The notes beneath the pieces were generated by a model. The model was not told where the DNA came from. It saw only the letters and a list, made by a program, of their open reading frames with translations, and ran no database searches. The position numbers and the translations under genes are program-made. Below, in pieces: positions 11,853 to 24,889 of a DNA stretch of 64,000 nt (the first letter of the stretch is position 1; each line of letters opens with the position of its first letter). This DNA comes from Helicostylum pulchrum. Lineage: Eukaryota; Mucoromycota; Mucoromycetes; Mucorales; Mucoraceae. The stretch covers positions 124,001 through 188,000 of the forward strand of contig JAIXMO010000041.1 of the NCBI GenBank assembly GCA_025677825.1, given 5' to 3'.

Positions 11853-13393
11853 CTAGTTAAGTTTATGGAGAGAATGATTGTATGTCCAAGCACCTTCATC
11901 GAGCAGAGGTTTACCAACCATACTACTCAATAGAGACACAGTGCGCTTAGAATAGTCATCAGACGCTTCAGAATCTTTTGTGAAAGTAAAGAGTTCGGGT
12001 TTGAATTCTTCAATTACCTTCTTCTCACGTTCCTTTCTAATTTTTCTCTGCCAGTCCTCGATCTTTGATTTTTCAGCGTTTGCTACAGAGTAGTTCTTTG
12101 TTTTAAGTGCTTCGGTCACGGGACCCCAGACCCGGTGAGATTCTATTTCTTTTTGCTGTTCTAACGGAGGTGTCTTACGCTCTGCCATAGCTTCAGCTTC
12201 GGCGTCATACAATAATTCTTTCGACGAAGATCCAGATTTAGTATAGAATGATTTACTAGCCCATTTGCCGGATAATCTGCAATATTCCTTATCGTTGTAC
12301 GTAATATAACCCTTGATACGATGGTATTCACCTCCAAACCATGGCTTTGGTGTGAATTCAATCACAGATTTTGCACCACTGTTACTCACGATTGTACATG
12401 CGCCACTTAACTCAAGATAGCAAGATCCACTTAATACGCCACGGATCAACAAGTCTGGGTAAGTGATAACATACTGCTCATCAAATTTCTTTAAGTTCAG
12501 TACAGCACGACCTACTTGTTCTACCTTAATTGTAGTTCCCTTGAATTTAGATTTTTGACCACCTAGATGATAGAAGTGTTATTTGTTTTTTTTAAAAAAA
12601 ACATGTGTTACTCTCGGGTGACTTACAATGTCCATTCAGGGATACACCTTCCTTTGCACTTTCAAGGTAAAACGCAGAAATAGGCGGATGATGACATACT
12701 ACATAAATTGTAAATACGAATGCTTATATGGATACATATATCGTTATATTTACCTTGCTCACAAACACATTTTACGTCTCCCATGTGACAGTTAAACTGT
12801 TCTCCAAGAATTGGATTGTAGGGTTTCTTCTCAGTTAATCCATTGGTACAACGTGATGCATAACTACCCCATAAAGTGGACATAAACCATCTGGTCACAG
12901 CCAACATACGTTCTGATATATATATATATATATATATAAGTACATACATATATTGTTGTCATATTTTTTAAAGTATCATATTACCTTCTGGATCATCTGA
13001 TTCAATCACAGCAGTAAAACTAAAAAAGTGTTAATTACAATAAACAGCCCTCGGAGATAAAAAAAAAAAGTTTTTATGCAAAAAATACATACCATGTAGG
13101 ATGATCGCCCCAATAAGTACTAAACAATTAGGTTAACATGATTTTATATTGGACCGAGAAATGTTTTATTTATTTATTTACCCATATTCGAGCAAGGACA
13201 AACCATTTAAAAAGAAAGCAGGGCAAGTGAGTGAAGAAAGGTCACCAGTAAAACTTATCACGGTCTTTAGAAAGTCTTTGAATTGCCCACCAAAACCAGG
13301 TTCTGGACCTTTAATACTTAATTTATCAACATCATTGACTGTAGGTTCAACTTCTTCTTGGTTATGAGTTTTGCTTTTACGGAATATTGCCAT
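11853..13393 (-). CDS. Oxysterol-binding protein-related lipid transfer protein (Kes1/Osh4-type)
   Basis: Starts at ATG 13393 ([17 protein letters not shown]) and is spliced through six or so exons to TAA 11853. The ORP domain begins almost at once. Core motifs are [20 protein letters not shown] (lid/entry), [27 protein letters not shown], and the family fingerprint EQVCHHPP assembled over an intron (canonical EQVSHHPP). Later come [26 protein letters not shown] and the helical C-terminus GAWTYNH. It has no PH, FFAT or ankyrin module, so it is a short soluble ORP like yeast Kes1/Osh4, which exchanges sterol for PI4P between Golgi/TGN and ER. Ser-to-Cys in the fingerprint leaves both His residues that contact PI4P. 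Confidence 0.9.
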
Positions 13394-14053
13394 TATTTAA
13401 TGGTTTATATATATTATTAAATGTGTATTGGGTAAAGAAGAAGAAAAAAAAAGCTCTTTTGAAACTACGGTGTTATTTATTTCGGAAAAGGTTTGTGACT
13501 TGTAGTGTTTACAGCATGAATTTAGTTTGTGATCTGATTTGTGCAAAATAATAGTACTCTCTCTTTTTTAAAAATCAGCAATATACACCAGTTACGAGGA
13601 CGAAGGGGCAACTTGTCGTAGGATTAAAATATATATGACAAAAGATATACATACTATCCAAAATTTTGCGTTAATATTAACTTTGTGTTAACTATAGTTG
13701 CATTAAGGTTGTAGGCTAAATAACTAAACCGTCCACATATCGTGGCGTAAGAGAGACCATCATAAGAACAGTAGGTTCTACCCACATGACGAAATAAAAT
13801 ATCATCTGATTCCCCTCATCTTTAACGAAAAAAAGAAACAAATTGTTTAAAGATAAACAGTTTTTTATTTATATATTCTAATGAAAAAATAGGTGTAAAG
13901 AGAGAGAGAGATTGATGACTTGTTTTTTTGTTAATCAAAAGCTAAGATTTGATATGAAAAGAAATGTACATGTTGAGATTAATCATCAAACAAAAAAAGA
14001 AAGAAAGAAAAAAAGGGCATGGAAAGGGAAATATTATGGATAATTGGCTTGCT
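13394..14053. other. Intergenic, no gene seen
   Basis: AT-rich DNA upstream of the OSBP-like gene and downstream of the PUF6-like gene. Short purine repeats (GAGAGAGA near 13900, AAAG repeats near 13990-14010) are the only structure seen. Confidence 0.5.
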
Positions 14054-15916
14054 TTACTTGGAAAGAGCTTCCAACAATAATTTGGAGCCAGAATTAGATT
14101 CAGCAGCAGCTTCAATTTCTTTCTTGTGAGCTTTGAGTTCCTTCTTAACTTCTTTCATAGTAGAAGGTTCTTCAGCAAGAGAAAGAACAATATAACTACC
14201 ATGGTTACAGGCAAAGTGAGCAAGGTGAGGCTTAATAACTTCAAGCAACTTGGGAGCAAATTCAAGAGGTTCAATTGCCTTGTCATTTTCAGTTTCAGCA
14301 GTATCAGCCTTAATCATAGCCTTGATAATACGGTTAGCAAAACGATCTTCAATAATATGGTTTTCAGTATGAATATCTTCAGCAACTAAAGCCAAGATAG
14401 AGTTAATAGCAGCAGTCTTATCACCAACAGCATGGAGCATAATCTCTTGAACAACTTGAGAAGAAAGCTTTTCTCTCATAAGAGTAGAGGCATCATCTGT
14501 AACCAATTTGATCAATTGAGGAGAAGTAGCTTCCAAAATTTCTTTAGCTCTGATCTCAGGTTCCTTCTTACTGACTCTAATCTTATCACCTTCCTTTAAG
14601 AGTTGAACAGTTTCAGGGGACAAGTATCTAGTATTACGACCAGCCAAGATATACATGAAGAAACGACGACCGAATTTATCAGCAAATAATTCCTTAGCAT
14701 GCTTACTTAATTCACCGAGAACAGCCTTGGAAACCAATACGGTATCATCAGTAACATCTAACAAACGAAGTAAAACGAGGTAACCGTATTCATCAGAAGC
14801 AATCTTTTGTAAGAAAGGCTTGAATGCCTTGATAATGTTTTTACGATCCTTAGGCTTAGCAATAGAAAGACAAATCATAGCAACCCAAGAACCTTCACGA
14901 GTGTGAACAATTTCTTGCAAAGATTCCTTAAGGTGACCCATCATTTCTTCACGACCCTTATCGTCAGCTAAAACCAAATATTGGTACATGGCCTTGTGTA
15001 CAATGCTGTTAACAATAGTACCCTTGTCCAAACATCCTTGAAGCATTTCAGCCATAAATCTTAAAATGGATTCCTTCTTTTCGGGGAATGATGCTAATAA
15101 ATCGTCCAAAGTCTTGGCTCCATCACCACGGTTGAACAAGGTCATTTCAGGACCGTAAAATTCAGCTAATAATTCATGTCTTTGTGATGCGTTGGCATAT
15201 TGAGAGTAGAAGGTCTCAACAACAGATGAAGCTTCCTTGTGACGAATTAATTTACGGATATGATTTCTGAATTCAGCTAAAATGTTGTCTCTCTTCTTAT
15301 GGCTATACAATTTTTTTGTCTGTTAGTTTGAGTCATCTACCACTATATATTTCTTTTTAAAAAGGTACTTTACCAGTATTCAATAGCCTTAATAACAATG
15401 AATTTACCATACATGGACTTGGAGAGTTCAACGTATTTACCCTTAAGTTCCTCAACAATTTGGTTTCTTTGTTCGGCATTACCCTTCTTAAGACAGGTTT
15501 GAATCATACGAGAAGCATCATGTTTGAAAATAACCTAAAGGAAATGTCAGATCAAAAAAAGATTCCTTTTCTATTTATTTTTTTCAGTTACTTACGTCTT
15601 GAACTCTACCACCAATAAGAGACATCATTTTAGCCATCAGATTCTTTTGTTCATCACGAGTGATATCACTACGACGAAGTTGTTCCCAAGTTCTCTTGGC
15701 GTTGGCAATCATTTCAAAGTTCTTATCTTGAGACTTTCTGGCATAAAGAGTAGACTTTTGCTCGTTACGGGCATCTATTGATAAAAGGTTAGTTAGTTAG
15801 TGTATTTTTTTAAAAAAGAGAAGACATGGGTTATTAGCGAACTTACCAACTTTGCTCTTCTTATTGGCTTGAGGCTTTTCCTCGTTGTTATATCTCTTTT
15901 CTCCAATTTCAGACAT
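14054..15916 (-). CDS. PUF6: PUF6/PUM3-like Pumilio-repeat nucleolar protein
   Basis: Four exons of about 555 residues in total, starting at ATG 15916 (MSEIGEKRYNNEEKPQANKK). The large last exon (15310-14054) carries Puf-like helical repeats (KHDASRMIQTCLKKG, MYGKFIVIKAIEYW, KEASSVVETFYSQY, NSIVHKAMYQYLV, DEYGYLVLLRLLDVTDDT, FACNHGSYIVLSLAEE, SNSGSKLLLEAL). A CPL-type C-terminal half is present, as expected for Puf6/Penguin/PUM3, a family that binds RNA or DNA without strict sequence specificity and works in ribosome biogenesis (and ASH1 mRNA control in yeast). It is somewhat shorter than yeast Puf6 because the basic N-terminal region is brief. Confidence 0.88.
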
Positions 15917-16393
15917 GTTTAAATACTTGATCTAGATGAATAAGGTTATTTTTTTTCTTTTTTTTTCTGTGAATTTCAAGATAAAAAAGAAGCCCGAAAA
16001 ATAGGAGAAACCAAGTCACAAAGCAAGCCACAATGCCAATTGGGTAGAAAATTCGGTGTGTCTGTAGGCTTTAGGCTGTATTGGGTAAAAGGGGGATCCA
16101 GTCCCTTTTTTATTTGACAGCTAATGATAACGCATAAGTATCCAGGTTAATTTCATCACCTCTTTCCTTATTAGTATACATATGTTATTTATTTTTAATT
16201 TGAATATATAGTATAGTGGTAAAATTAGCTTGCTTTAGACGTAATGATAAGTCATGACTCTATTTACACCTTAGCTGAAACACGTCTGAACGCGTTTGAA
16301 GTATCGGGTTACGAAAAAATTTAACCAAAGGTCGCGTTTTTTTTCTCGTTTTGAATTTTTTTTCCTTTCTTTTTTAAATATATATTCACAAAT
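15917..16393. other. Divergent promoter region of PUF6-like and POL2 genes
   Basis: 477 nt between two divergent starts. No reading frame of note. Pyrimidine tracts lie directly upstream of both start codons (T-rich at 16335-16380 for POL2). No TATA box is clear. MluI-like ACGCGT occurs near 16290 (gaacgcgtttg), the core of the yeast MCB element that drives replication genes; whether it works here is unknown. Confidence 0.4.
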
Positions 16394-19300
16394 ATGGCTT
16401 CTAAACCTGAATTTGGTGTATCTTCATCAAAGTTTGGAGCAGGTCAAAGAGGAGGCCGTGGAGGCTATAGAGGCCGTGGTAGAGGAGGAGGAGGAGGAGG
16501 AGGAGGAGGAGCCCGTTCAACAACTTCTTTTCATAAATATGGTTTACCTTCTGGTGGCGGTGCGAGTGATGCCTCTAATGTTGATCAAAAATTCGAAGAT
16601 GTGCGTGTATTAGATAGTTTAGAAGTTCCATTTGGGTTTGAGAGATATCAAGAAGGACCTGAACGATTGGGTTGGCTCTTGAATATGCATGAGGTAAGCT
16701 TGATATATACACACAAGAAAAAGCATTCCTTTATTGACAGCTTATTTTGATAGACACTTATTAAAGACTCAGACTGGCCTACAGGTAGATCTGGTGTCGA
16801 CTTTTACTTTATTAACGATAATGGAGAAACGTTCAAATCAACTTTATTACACAGCACATACTTTTTTATTCATTGCAAGGTAAATGACGATTGAATACAT
16901 GTTTCAAGAGTTATATTAAAATGTAATTCCTTTCTGTTTTAGCCTGGTACAGAGGAGGAGGTTGAAGATTACCTACATCGTCGATTTGAACGTGTTATAG
17001 AGAAAATGACCCGTGTTAAAAAAGAAGACTTAAAACAAGTAAGTTTTGTCAAGTATCTGTCAATATATGGCATTGTACTAATCATTATTTAAATTAGCCC
17101 AACCATTTAATTGGTAATACCCGTACATATATTCAACTCTTTTTTAGAAATCAATCGGATTTATTTTCTGTCAGAAGAATTTTAATGCCTGTAGCAAAGA
17201 AGAATCAAGAAAAGGCAAATACTGTGGATAGTTATGCAGAAGTTGTCAAGTAAGTATACATGTATAAAAGCGAAAGCGGAAGGGAGAGAGAGGGACATAA
17301 TTGCTAATTTTTTTTTTACGTGTGTAGTGAGTCAAATAATATAGGGTACGAAAATGGATCTTACTTGGCTGCAATGTCATCTCGTAAAAACCCAGAGGAA
17401 ACATTAGATAATATTTTGGATATCCGTGAATACGATATTCCTTACTACGTTCGTACTGCTATTGATTTAGATATTCGTGTGGGTCTTTGGTATACAGCAA
17501 AAGCTAGTCATAATGGTACAATTGTACTTACAAAACGTCCAGAATTAGTTCATCGTCCAGAACCTGTCATTTTAGCTTTCGATATTGAAACTACCAAACT
17601 TCCATTAAAGTTTCCTGATGTCGCTATTGATTCTATTATGATGATTTCGTATATGATTGATGGTCGAGGTTATCTTATTACGAACCGAGATATTGTCAGT
17701 CAAGATATTGAAGATTTCGATTATACACCCAAACCTGAATTCGAAGGACCTTTCACTATCTTTAACGAAGCGGATGAGGAAGCGTTACTAAGAAGATTTT
17801 TTGAACATATTCAAGAAGCAAAACCTACAATTTATGTCACTTATAACGGTGATTTCTTTGATTGGCCGTTTGTTGAAGGAAGAGCAAAAGTACATGGTAT
17901 TGACATGTATCAAGAAATTGGTGTATATAGAGATGATGAAGATGAATACAAGTGTAAACATGCTACTCATATGGATGCATTCCGTTGGGTCAAGCGTGAT
18001 TCTTATTTACCTCAAGGTAGCCAAGGTTTGAAAGCTGTTACAACTACCAAATTAGGCTATAATCCGATGGAATTGGATCCCGAAGATATGACTCGATTTG
18101 CAAGTGAACATCCACAAATTCTAGCTCAATACTCTGTTTCAGATGCTGTTGCCACTTATTATCTGTATATGAAGTATGTACATCCATTCATTTTCTCCTT
18201 GTGTAATATTATCCCCTTGGTACCTGATGAAGTGTTGAGAAAAGGTACAGGTACACTGTGTGAACTTTTGTTGATGGTAGAAGCCTATAGAGTCAACGTA
18301 ATTATGCCCAATAAGCATGTGGATGAAGTAACCCAATTTTATGATGGACATCTGTTAGAGAGTGAAACTTATGTTGGTGGTCATGTTGAAGCTTTAGAAG
18401 CCGGTGTATTCCGTAGTGATATTAATAGCGATTTTAAAGTGGATCCTACCGCTGCTCAAGAGTTGATTGATCAATTAGACGATGCGTTGAAATTTACAAT
18501 TCAAGTAGAAGAAAATAAGAAAATTGAAGATATCGCCAATTATGAGGAAATCAAAGCACAAATCAAAAAGGAATTAGAGGAAATACGTGATAGACCTATG
18601 CGTCAAGAACCACCTTTAATTTATCATTTGGATGTAGCTGCAATGTACCCAAATATTATTTTAACCAATCGTTTACAACCTGATGCTATGGTAGATGAAT
18701 CACAATGCGCTACTTGTGAATTTAACGTTACGGATAAAACTTGCGATCGTCGTATGAAATGGTTATGGCGTGGTGAGTACTCTCCTGCAAAAATGAATGA
18801 ATATCGTATGATTGAGAGTCAACTTAGTATCGAAAATTTTCCCCCTAAATATCCCAGTGGTCCACAACGTACTTGGAACGCTTTAACTGAGTCTGAGAAG
18901 TCAACTTTATTGCGTGCACGTTTAACTGATTATAGTAGAAGAGCTTATAAAAAGGTCAAGGAAACTAAAATGGTAGAACGTGAATCAATTATTTGTCAAA
19001 GAGAAAATCCTTTCTACATTGAAACTGTGCGTGCTTTCCGTGACCGTCGTTATGAATACAAGGGACTTCACAAAACTTGGAAGGGAAAGTTGGACGAAGC
19101 CATTAAGGATGGATCTGCTACCAAGATTGCGGAGGCCACAAATATGATTGTTTTATATGATTCTTTACAATTAGCTCACAAAGTTATCTTAAATTCATTT
19201 TATGGTTATGTTATGAGAAAGGGTGCTCGTTGGCATTCACTAGAAATGGCTGGTATCGTTTGCTTGACAGGTTCCAAGATTATTCAAATGGCTCGTAAAC

Positions 19301-22300
19301 TTGTAGAAAGAATCGGTCGTCCTTTGGAATTAGATACTGATGGTATTTGGTGTATTTTACCTAAAAGTTTCCCAGAAACATTTACATTTACTATGACCAA
19401 CGGTAAAAAAATTCGTATCGATTACCCTTGTACTATGTTGAACCATTTGGTTCATGCAGAGTTTACGAATGATCAATACCAAAGATTATCTAACCCGGAG
19501 ACATTTGAGTATACCGTCAGTAAAGAAAATAGTATCTTTTTCGAAATTGATGGTCCTTACCGTGCTATGGTCTTGCCTTCGTCTACTGCTGAAGATAAGT
19601 TACTCAAGAAGCGTTATGCTGTATTCAATAAAGATGGATCTTTGGCCGAATTAAAGGGTTTTGAAATCAAGCGTCGTGGTGAACTTAAATTGATCAAAAT
19701 TTTCCAGTCTGAAATTTTCAATGTCTTCTTGGAAGGTCAAACATTAGAAGAATGTTACTCTGCTGTTGCCAGGGTTGCTGATAGATGGCTTGATGTGTTG
19801 TTCAGTAAAGCGATTAATTTAGAAGATGACGAGTTATTTGAACTGATTTCAGAAAACAGAAGTATGTCCAAGACATTAGAGGAATATGGAGCTCAAAAAT
19901 CAACTTCGATTAGTACTGCAAAGCGTTTAGCAGAGTTTTTAGGTGATCAAATGATTAAAGATAAAGGTTTGGCATGTAAATTTATTATCTCTGCTCGTCC
20001 TCATGGTATTCCTGTATCTGAACGTGCTATCCCTGTTGCTATTTTCCAAGCTGAACCCAGTATCAAGAAACACTATTTAAGAAAATGGTTACGTGATAAC
20101 TCTTTGGAAACATTTGATATTAGGGATATCTTGGATTGGGATTATTATCTTGAACGTTTTGGTTCTGTCATTCAAAAGTTGATTACAATTCCTGCTGCTA
20201 TGCAAAAGGTGCGTAATCCTGTACCACGTATTCGTCATCCAGATTGGTTATTTAAACGTGTCGCGGCTAAAGATGATAAATTTAAACAACATCGTATTAC
20301 TGACATGTTTAGTAAAACGGATCAACCTTTACTTGATATGATGGAAGTGGATGATATCGAAGAACTCAACATCTCTGGTACTTCTAACACTGGTTTATTG
20401 CCCAAGATGGCAAAAGTAACTAAGCGTAAACATGGTTTACCTGTTTTCGATATTGGAGAGCCTTTACCTGCGCAAGATTTACCGGTAAATATGCCAGATT
20501 GGAGCGAAGATTATCCTGCCTGGTTAGAGTTCCAAAAGCGTAAATGGAAGCGACAACGTTTAATCCGTGATCATAACCGTGAAATTGGTACGCAACCACA
20601 AACAAATGGTGCAGCTAGTTTCTTTAGAAAGCAAACAGGATCACTTGTTATGAGTGTATGGGAAGTACTTCAAGTTGTAGAGACAGATATTCCAGGCGAA
20701 TATCGTCTTTGGGTTCTCGTTCAGGACCAAATGTTCAACATACGTCTGACAGTACCTCGTACCTTTTATCTCAACAGTTCTGATAAGGAACCCATGTCTG
20801 TCGTAAATCAAAATCCATCTTGTCATATGATTAAGTGCTCTCGTGTTTTGCCTCGGTCTCACCCTTGCGCTAATTTATATCAAATGGTGATGCCTGAAAC
20901 TACCTATCAAGAAGAGTTGAAGAAGTTTTCAAATATCTTTAACCATCCTACAACTGAAGGTGTATATGAAACACAGGTACCATTGGCAGTCCGTGCTATT
21001 TTACAGTTAGGTGCTACGTGCCAATTTGATAAGACCTTTGGTGGATCTAACCGTCGTATTGAAGATCAGTTTAATTTAAATGATTTAGTGCCGCGTCCTG
21101 AGGCGACCAACCACTACTTTAAAAACCCAAAATCCTTTCAATATATTTCCTTGTTCCATGCTCACTCAGAGAGTCGGCATTTCTTTTCTTTGATGGGTGC
21201 CTCTATGCTTATCTCGCAAGTATTTGTCGTAGGTTTGTCCAAGAAAAACCAGCAGATGCCAAATGTCGCTCGTATTTACAAGGAGACATTCAAGTCCAAA
21301 GGAAGCTGTGATACGGTTGATATGCTTGATGAACTAGAATTTGAAACCCACTACTTTATTACAGAATCGGACGCTCTTCGTGCTATCAACAAGGTATTGA
21401 CAAAGTACCTGGACGCTAGAAAGGGTAAAACTATCTTGGCCATCAACTCTCCACGTTCTTCATCTTATTTAATTCAACATGCCAGACAAATTACTTGGTT
21501 ACCATTTGTAAGAATTCCTTCATTGCCTGAGGATAATCAATTTGAAGCCTTGAATTGGACTGTACCTACTGTCAAGCGTATGTTTAAACATTATTTTGAG
21601 TTAGGTGCCTGGATTAAAGAGAAAACTTCACAAGCACGTTATGCTAATATACCATTCTGTAATATTCCTGATGATCCTTATTTGTACATGTCGGATATCA
21701 TGTTTGCTCGTAAATTGAGTGAAAATGATATGGTGCTTTGGTGGTCTTCTTCCAACATGCCTGACCTTGGTGGTCGTGAAGAAGATGAAAATTTAAATAT
21801 GACAAGTGAAGTACTTAGTACAGAATTAAGTTATCCTGGTGCATATGAAACAGTGTGTATTGAACTTGAGGTGATTCGACTTTGTTTGAATACTTTAATG
21901 GAAGCTCCTGTTATTAATGAATTGGAAGGTACTTCTGGAATGGCTACTTTTGATAACACAATTCATACCTTGGATGAATATTCAAAAGGTGCAGTCAGTA
22001 ATACAGCCGCGTTTGGTGAAGGTATGATTTCTGCTAAAACGTTTTCCATGTTACGTGGTCTTGTACTTCAATGGTTTAAACAGGCTACTACGGATAAGAA
22101 TAACCCGTTCGGTGAACAAATGATTGATACATTACATCGTTGGTTATTGAGTCCTTCCTCTTATATGCATGACCCTTCTTTATATGGTTTGGTTCACGGT
22201 ATGATGAAAAAAGTATTTATGCAACTTGTAGCAGAATTCAAGCGATTAGGAGCCAACATTATCTTTGCTAACTTTCACAAGATTGTATTGACTACAAGTA

Positions 22301-23370
22301 AAGAAACCTTCGAAAGTGCTTTGCCTTATTTTGATTACTTGTGTCGATCGATTCAACGTAAACAAGTGTTTGAAATTCTTGAATTGGAAGCTACGTATTA
22401 CTGGGATGTCTTACTTTGGATGGATGAAAAAAATTATGCTGGTGTCATGGTTGTTAATCCATATGATACTGCTAACAAGAAGGTCTCTACCATCACCAAG
22501 AAATGGAACATCGAAGATTATTTACCTGAAGCAGGTCGTCTTGTGTTTAGTAAACAAACATCTGCATTTATTCATAAAATGCTTACAGTTAAGCGACAGT
22601 GCCCTCGCGATATTAGTAGTGTGGTCAAGGGAGTAGATGAATCAAAACCAGATCCGCGTTTACAAAATTTACAATCTTACGTAAAACATGAGGTGGCAAG
22701 AAAGATGCTTCGTGCTGTGTCTGCACTTGTACGTCGCCAAGAAGAACAAAATCATAATCACGATGAAGATATGGTGTTCCCACAACTAGCTGGTTCTCAT
22801 TTAGAGATGGATAACCCAGCGTTAGAATACGTCAAATCTGTATGCGCAGTCTTGAATCTGGATAGCCGAATTGAGGATGAAGTACGTATTTTAAAGCGTA
22901 GTGCACTTGAATTAGTCGGTGGTCTTAGTGACTTCAGCGAAGCGGCTCAATTCCGAAATCCATGTGAATACTTTAAATTGACCGAAGTTATTTGTGTATA
23001 CTGTAACTATACAGCCGATCTTGATTTCTGCAGAGATAGTGAATTGATGCCAATGAAGGGTCAAGTCCAACCTTGGCGCTGTAAAGGGTGTCATTCCGAG
23101 TATGATAAATATTTTATTGAAGAACGCATGATCACACAAATACAACGATGGGTAACTGCGTATCAATTACAAGATCTAAGATGTCACCGATGTCATACTG
23201 TCAAGAAGGAGAATTTGATGTTACAGTGTGATAAATGTGGAACACAATACTCTAACACGTTGAGTAAACCAGAACTGGAACGAAAGATTAAGGTGTTCAA
23301 AAACGTAGCTCATGAACAACAGTTAGTTGCATTATCTGAAGCTGTTGATTGGTGTTTAATGAAATTATAA
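16394..23370 (+). CDS. POL2: DNA polymerase epsilon catalytic subunit
   Basis: Five exons: 16394-16693, 16754-16879, 16943-17040, 17100-17249 and 17328-23370. They add up to 6717 nt in frame, 2238 residues, close to yeast Pol2. The exonuclease domain has FDIETTK (Exo I), TYNGDFFDWPF (Exo II) and QYSVSDAVATYYLY (Exo III). The B-family polymerase has LDVAAMYPNIILTNRLQP (motif A), ILNSFYGYVMRKGARW (motif B) and ELDTDGIW (motif C). The inactive C-terminal exonuclease-polymerase half follows, and the last 200 residues hold two Cys clusters (CVYCNYT...CKGC, and CHRCHTV...CDKCGTQY) that bind the B subunit. It is the leading-strand replicase. Unusual: a Gly/Arg-rich N-terminus coded by a GGA repeat. 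Confidence 0.97.
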
Positions 23371-23669
23371 TCTCTCTTTTTACACATGTACATATAAATA
23401 CTTTATATTATTCCGTTATTTATTTTTCACGGTATATATACAACATAATAAATTCTCATCTATTGAAGGCGTAAGTGGTCCTTTTAATACGCACAAAAAG
23501 TAATTGATATACTATTTCAATCAAGAGCATGGTTGTTATTTCCCCTTTTTAAAGCTTTTTCGTCTCTTCAAGTCCGAATTGCGTGACTTACACTGTATAA
23601 AATTAAGCAAGCGTCTTTTTTTTTATTTTATTTTTTATCGCGTTGTATGATTAACATTTAACTCTCTCA
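23371..23669. other. Short intergenic region, POL2 3' end to zinc-finger gene
   Basis: About 300 nt, T-rich towards the next start codon. No feature beyond probable 3' UTR and promoter. Confidence 0.4.
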
Positions 23670-24593
23670 ATGACTTCACCATTAAAAATCACATTAAAAT
23701 TATCTGGACCTAGACCACCAACAGGATTATCACCATCGCCTGCACCTGTTAAAATTTCTGGAGAAGACGATAGTTCTGCAACAGAGAGTCCTCGTAAGCG
23801 AACTAAAACAAATGGTCGTAGTAGAAAACCAAAACATGAAGGAATACCTATGCTTGACACGTAAAATAGCAGCAGTAATGATGTCAATATATAATGTATG
23901 TACTAACGGATCTATTTTTATTTTATATAAAGCCAAAGTACAGTTGACGATGATGCTACAGGAACAGAAGAAGGTAATAAAAAAAAATCTTGGATGAAAA
24001 AATGTATACTAATGTTGAATACATAGCCTCAAATCATACCCACAGACGAGGAGGCGGAAACGGGGGAGGTGGGGGTGGCGGCGGAAATCAAGCTAGTAAT
24101 TTAGGAGTTGGCAGTGGATCAATATCTCGGAAAGAATTATTAAAATACAAGGATACTAAAGTTCGAAAATGGACCAGTAAACCACTTGTATTTTATACAT
24201 TGGATGGATCAGAAATTCAATTACCTAGCTGGCAATCCGGTAAAGAGCGAAAAAGATAATAACGTATATAGTATTACTGACTAATTTTATATGTGTAGAG
24301 GAAAGTATGACTATAAATAAGAATACAACAGAACCAGTGTCAGTAGCCGAAATTGATCAATTATTTTCTTCTACCTCTGGCGAAAAAGATTTCCGTCCAT
24401 TTCTTTGTACGCAACCTGGTTGTTCTAAATCATTTACTACATTTGATCAACTTCAAACACATGAAACGAATATGCACGGTACAAAGAAATTGGTTTGTGG
24501 TATTGATGGTTGTCATAAGAGTTTTGTTACGACAGGTCAATTGACAAAGCATCGTAAAATGGTTCATTTTAGAGCTGCTAGAAAAGCCAAATT

Positions 24594-24624
<31 letters not shown>

Positions 24625-24771
24625 GCAGAGGCAGAGGCGGTATCGACTGAATTAAGAAAGGATGATGATGACGAAACAAGTGTCAATCATCATCGTCATC
24701 ATCATCATCATCATCATCACCATAACCATCTTGGTGGTGATAATGATAGCGTAGATGTTGGAAATTTATAA
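23670..24771 (+). CDS. C2H2 zinc-finger nuclear protein with homopolymer tracts
   Basis: Four exons give about 300 residues. Exon 1 (ATG 23670, MTSPLKITLKLSGPRPPTG) is followed by a basic stretch SPRKRTKTNGRSRKPK. Exon 2 is short and acidic (STVDDDATGTEE). Exon 3 has a poly-Gly run and RKWTSKPLVFYTLDGSEIQLP. Exon 4 carries two C2H2 fingers, FLCTQPGCSKSF...HETNMH and LVCGIDGCHKSF...HRKMVH, then poly-Ala, acidic and poly-His tracts and the stop at 24771. The splice into exon 4 (TCC-G|gtaaag...gtag|AG-GAA) keeps frame. Finger type (CxxxxC, H-x4-H) is that of YY1/TFIIIA-class DNA-binding proteins. A role in a chromatin complex such as INO80 (which has YY1-like subunits) is only a guess. The exon 2/3 acceptor is ambiguous. 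Confidence 0.7.
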
Positions 24772-24889
24772 TTATGAAAAAAAAAAAATCCACTCCCTCA
24801 CTTAATAAAATTCAATCGTTCTACAGTGTTTCCACTGTCAATTAAAATGCAGTAAAAAAAACAACGTAGTGTATAGTCATGTTTGGTTT

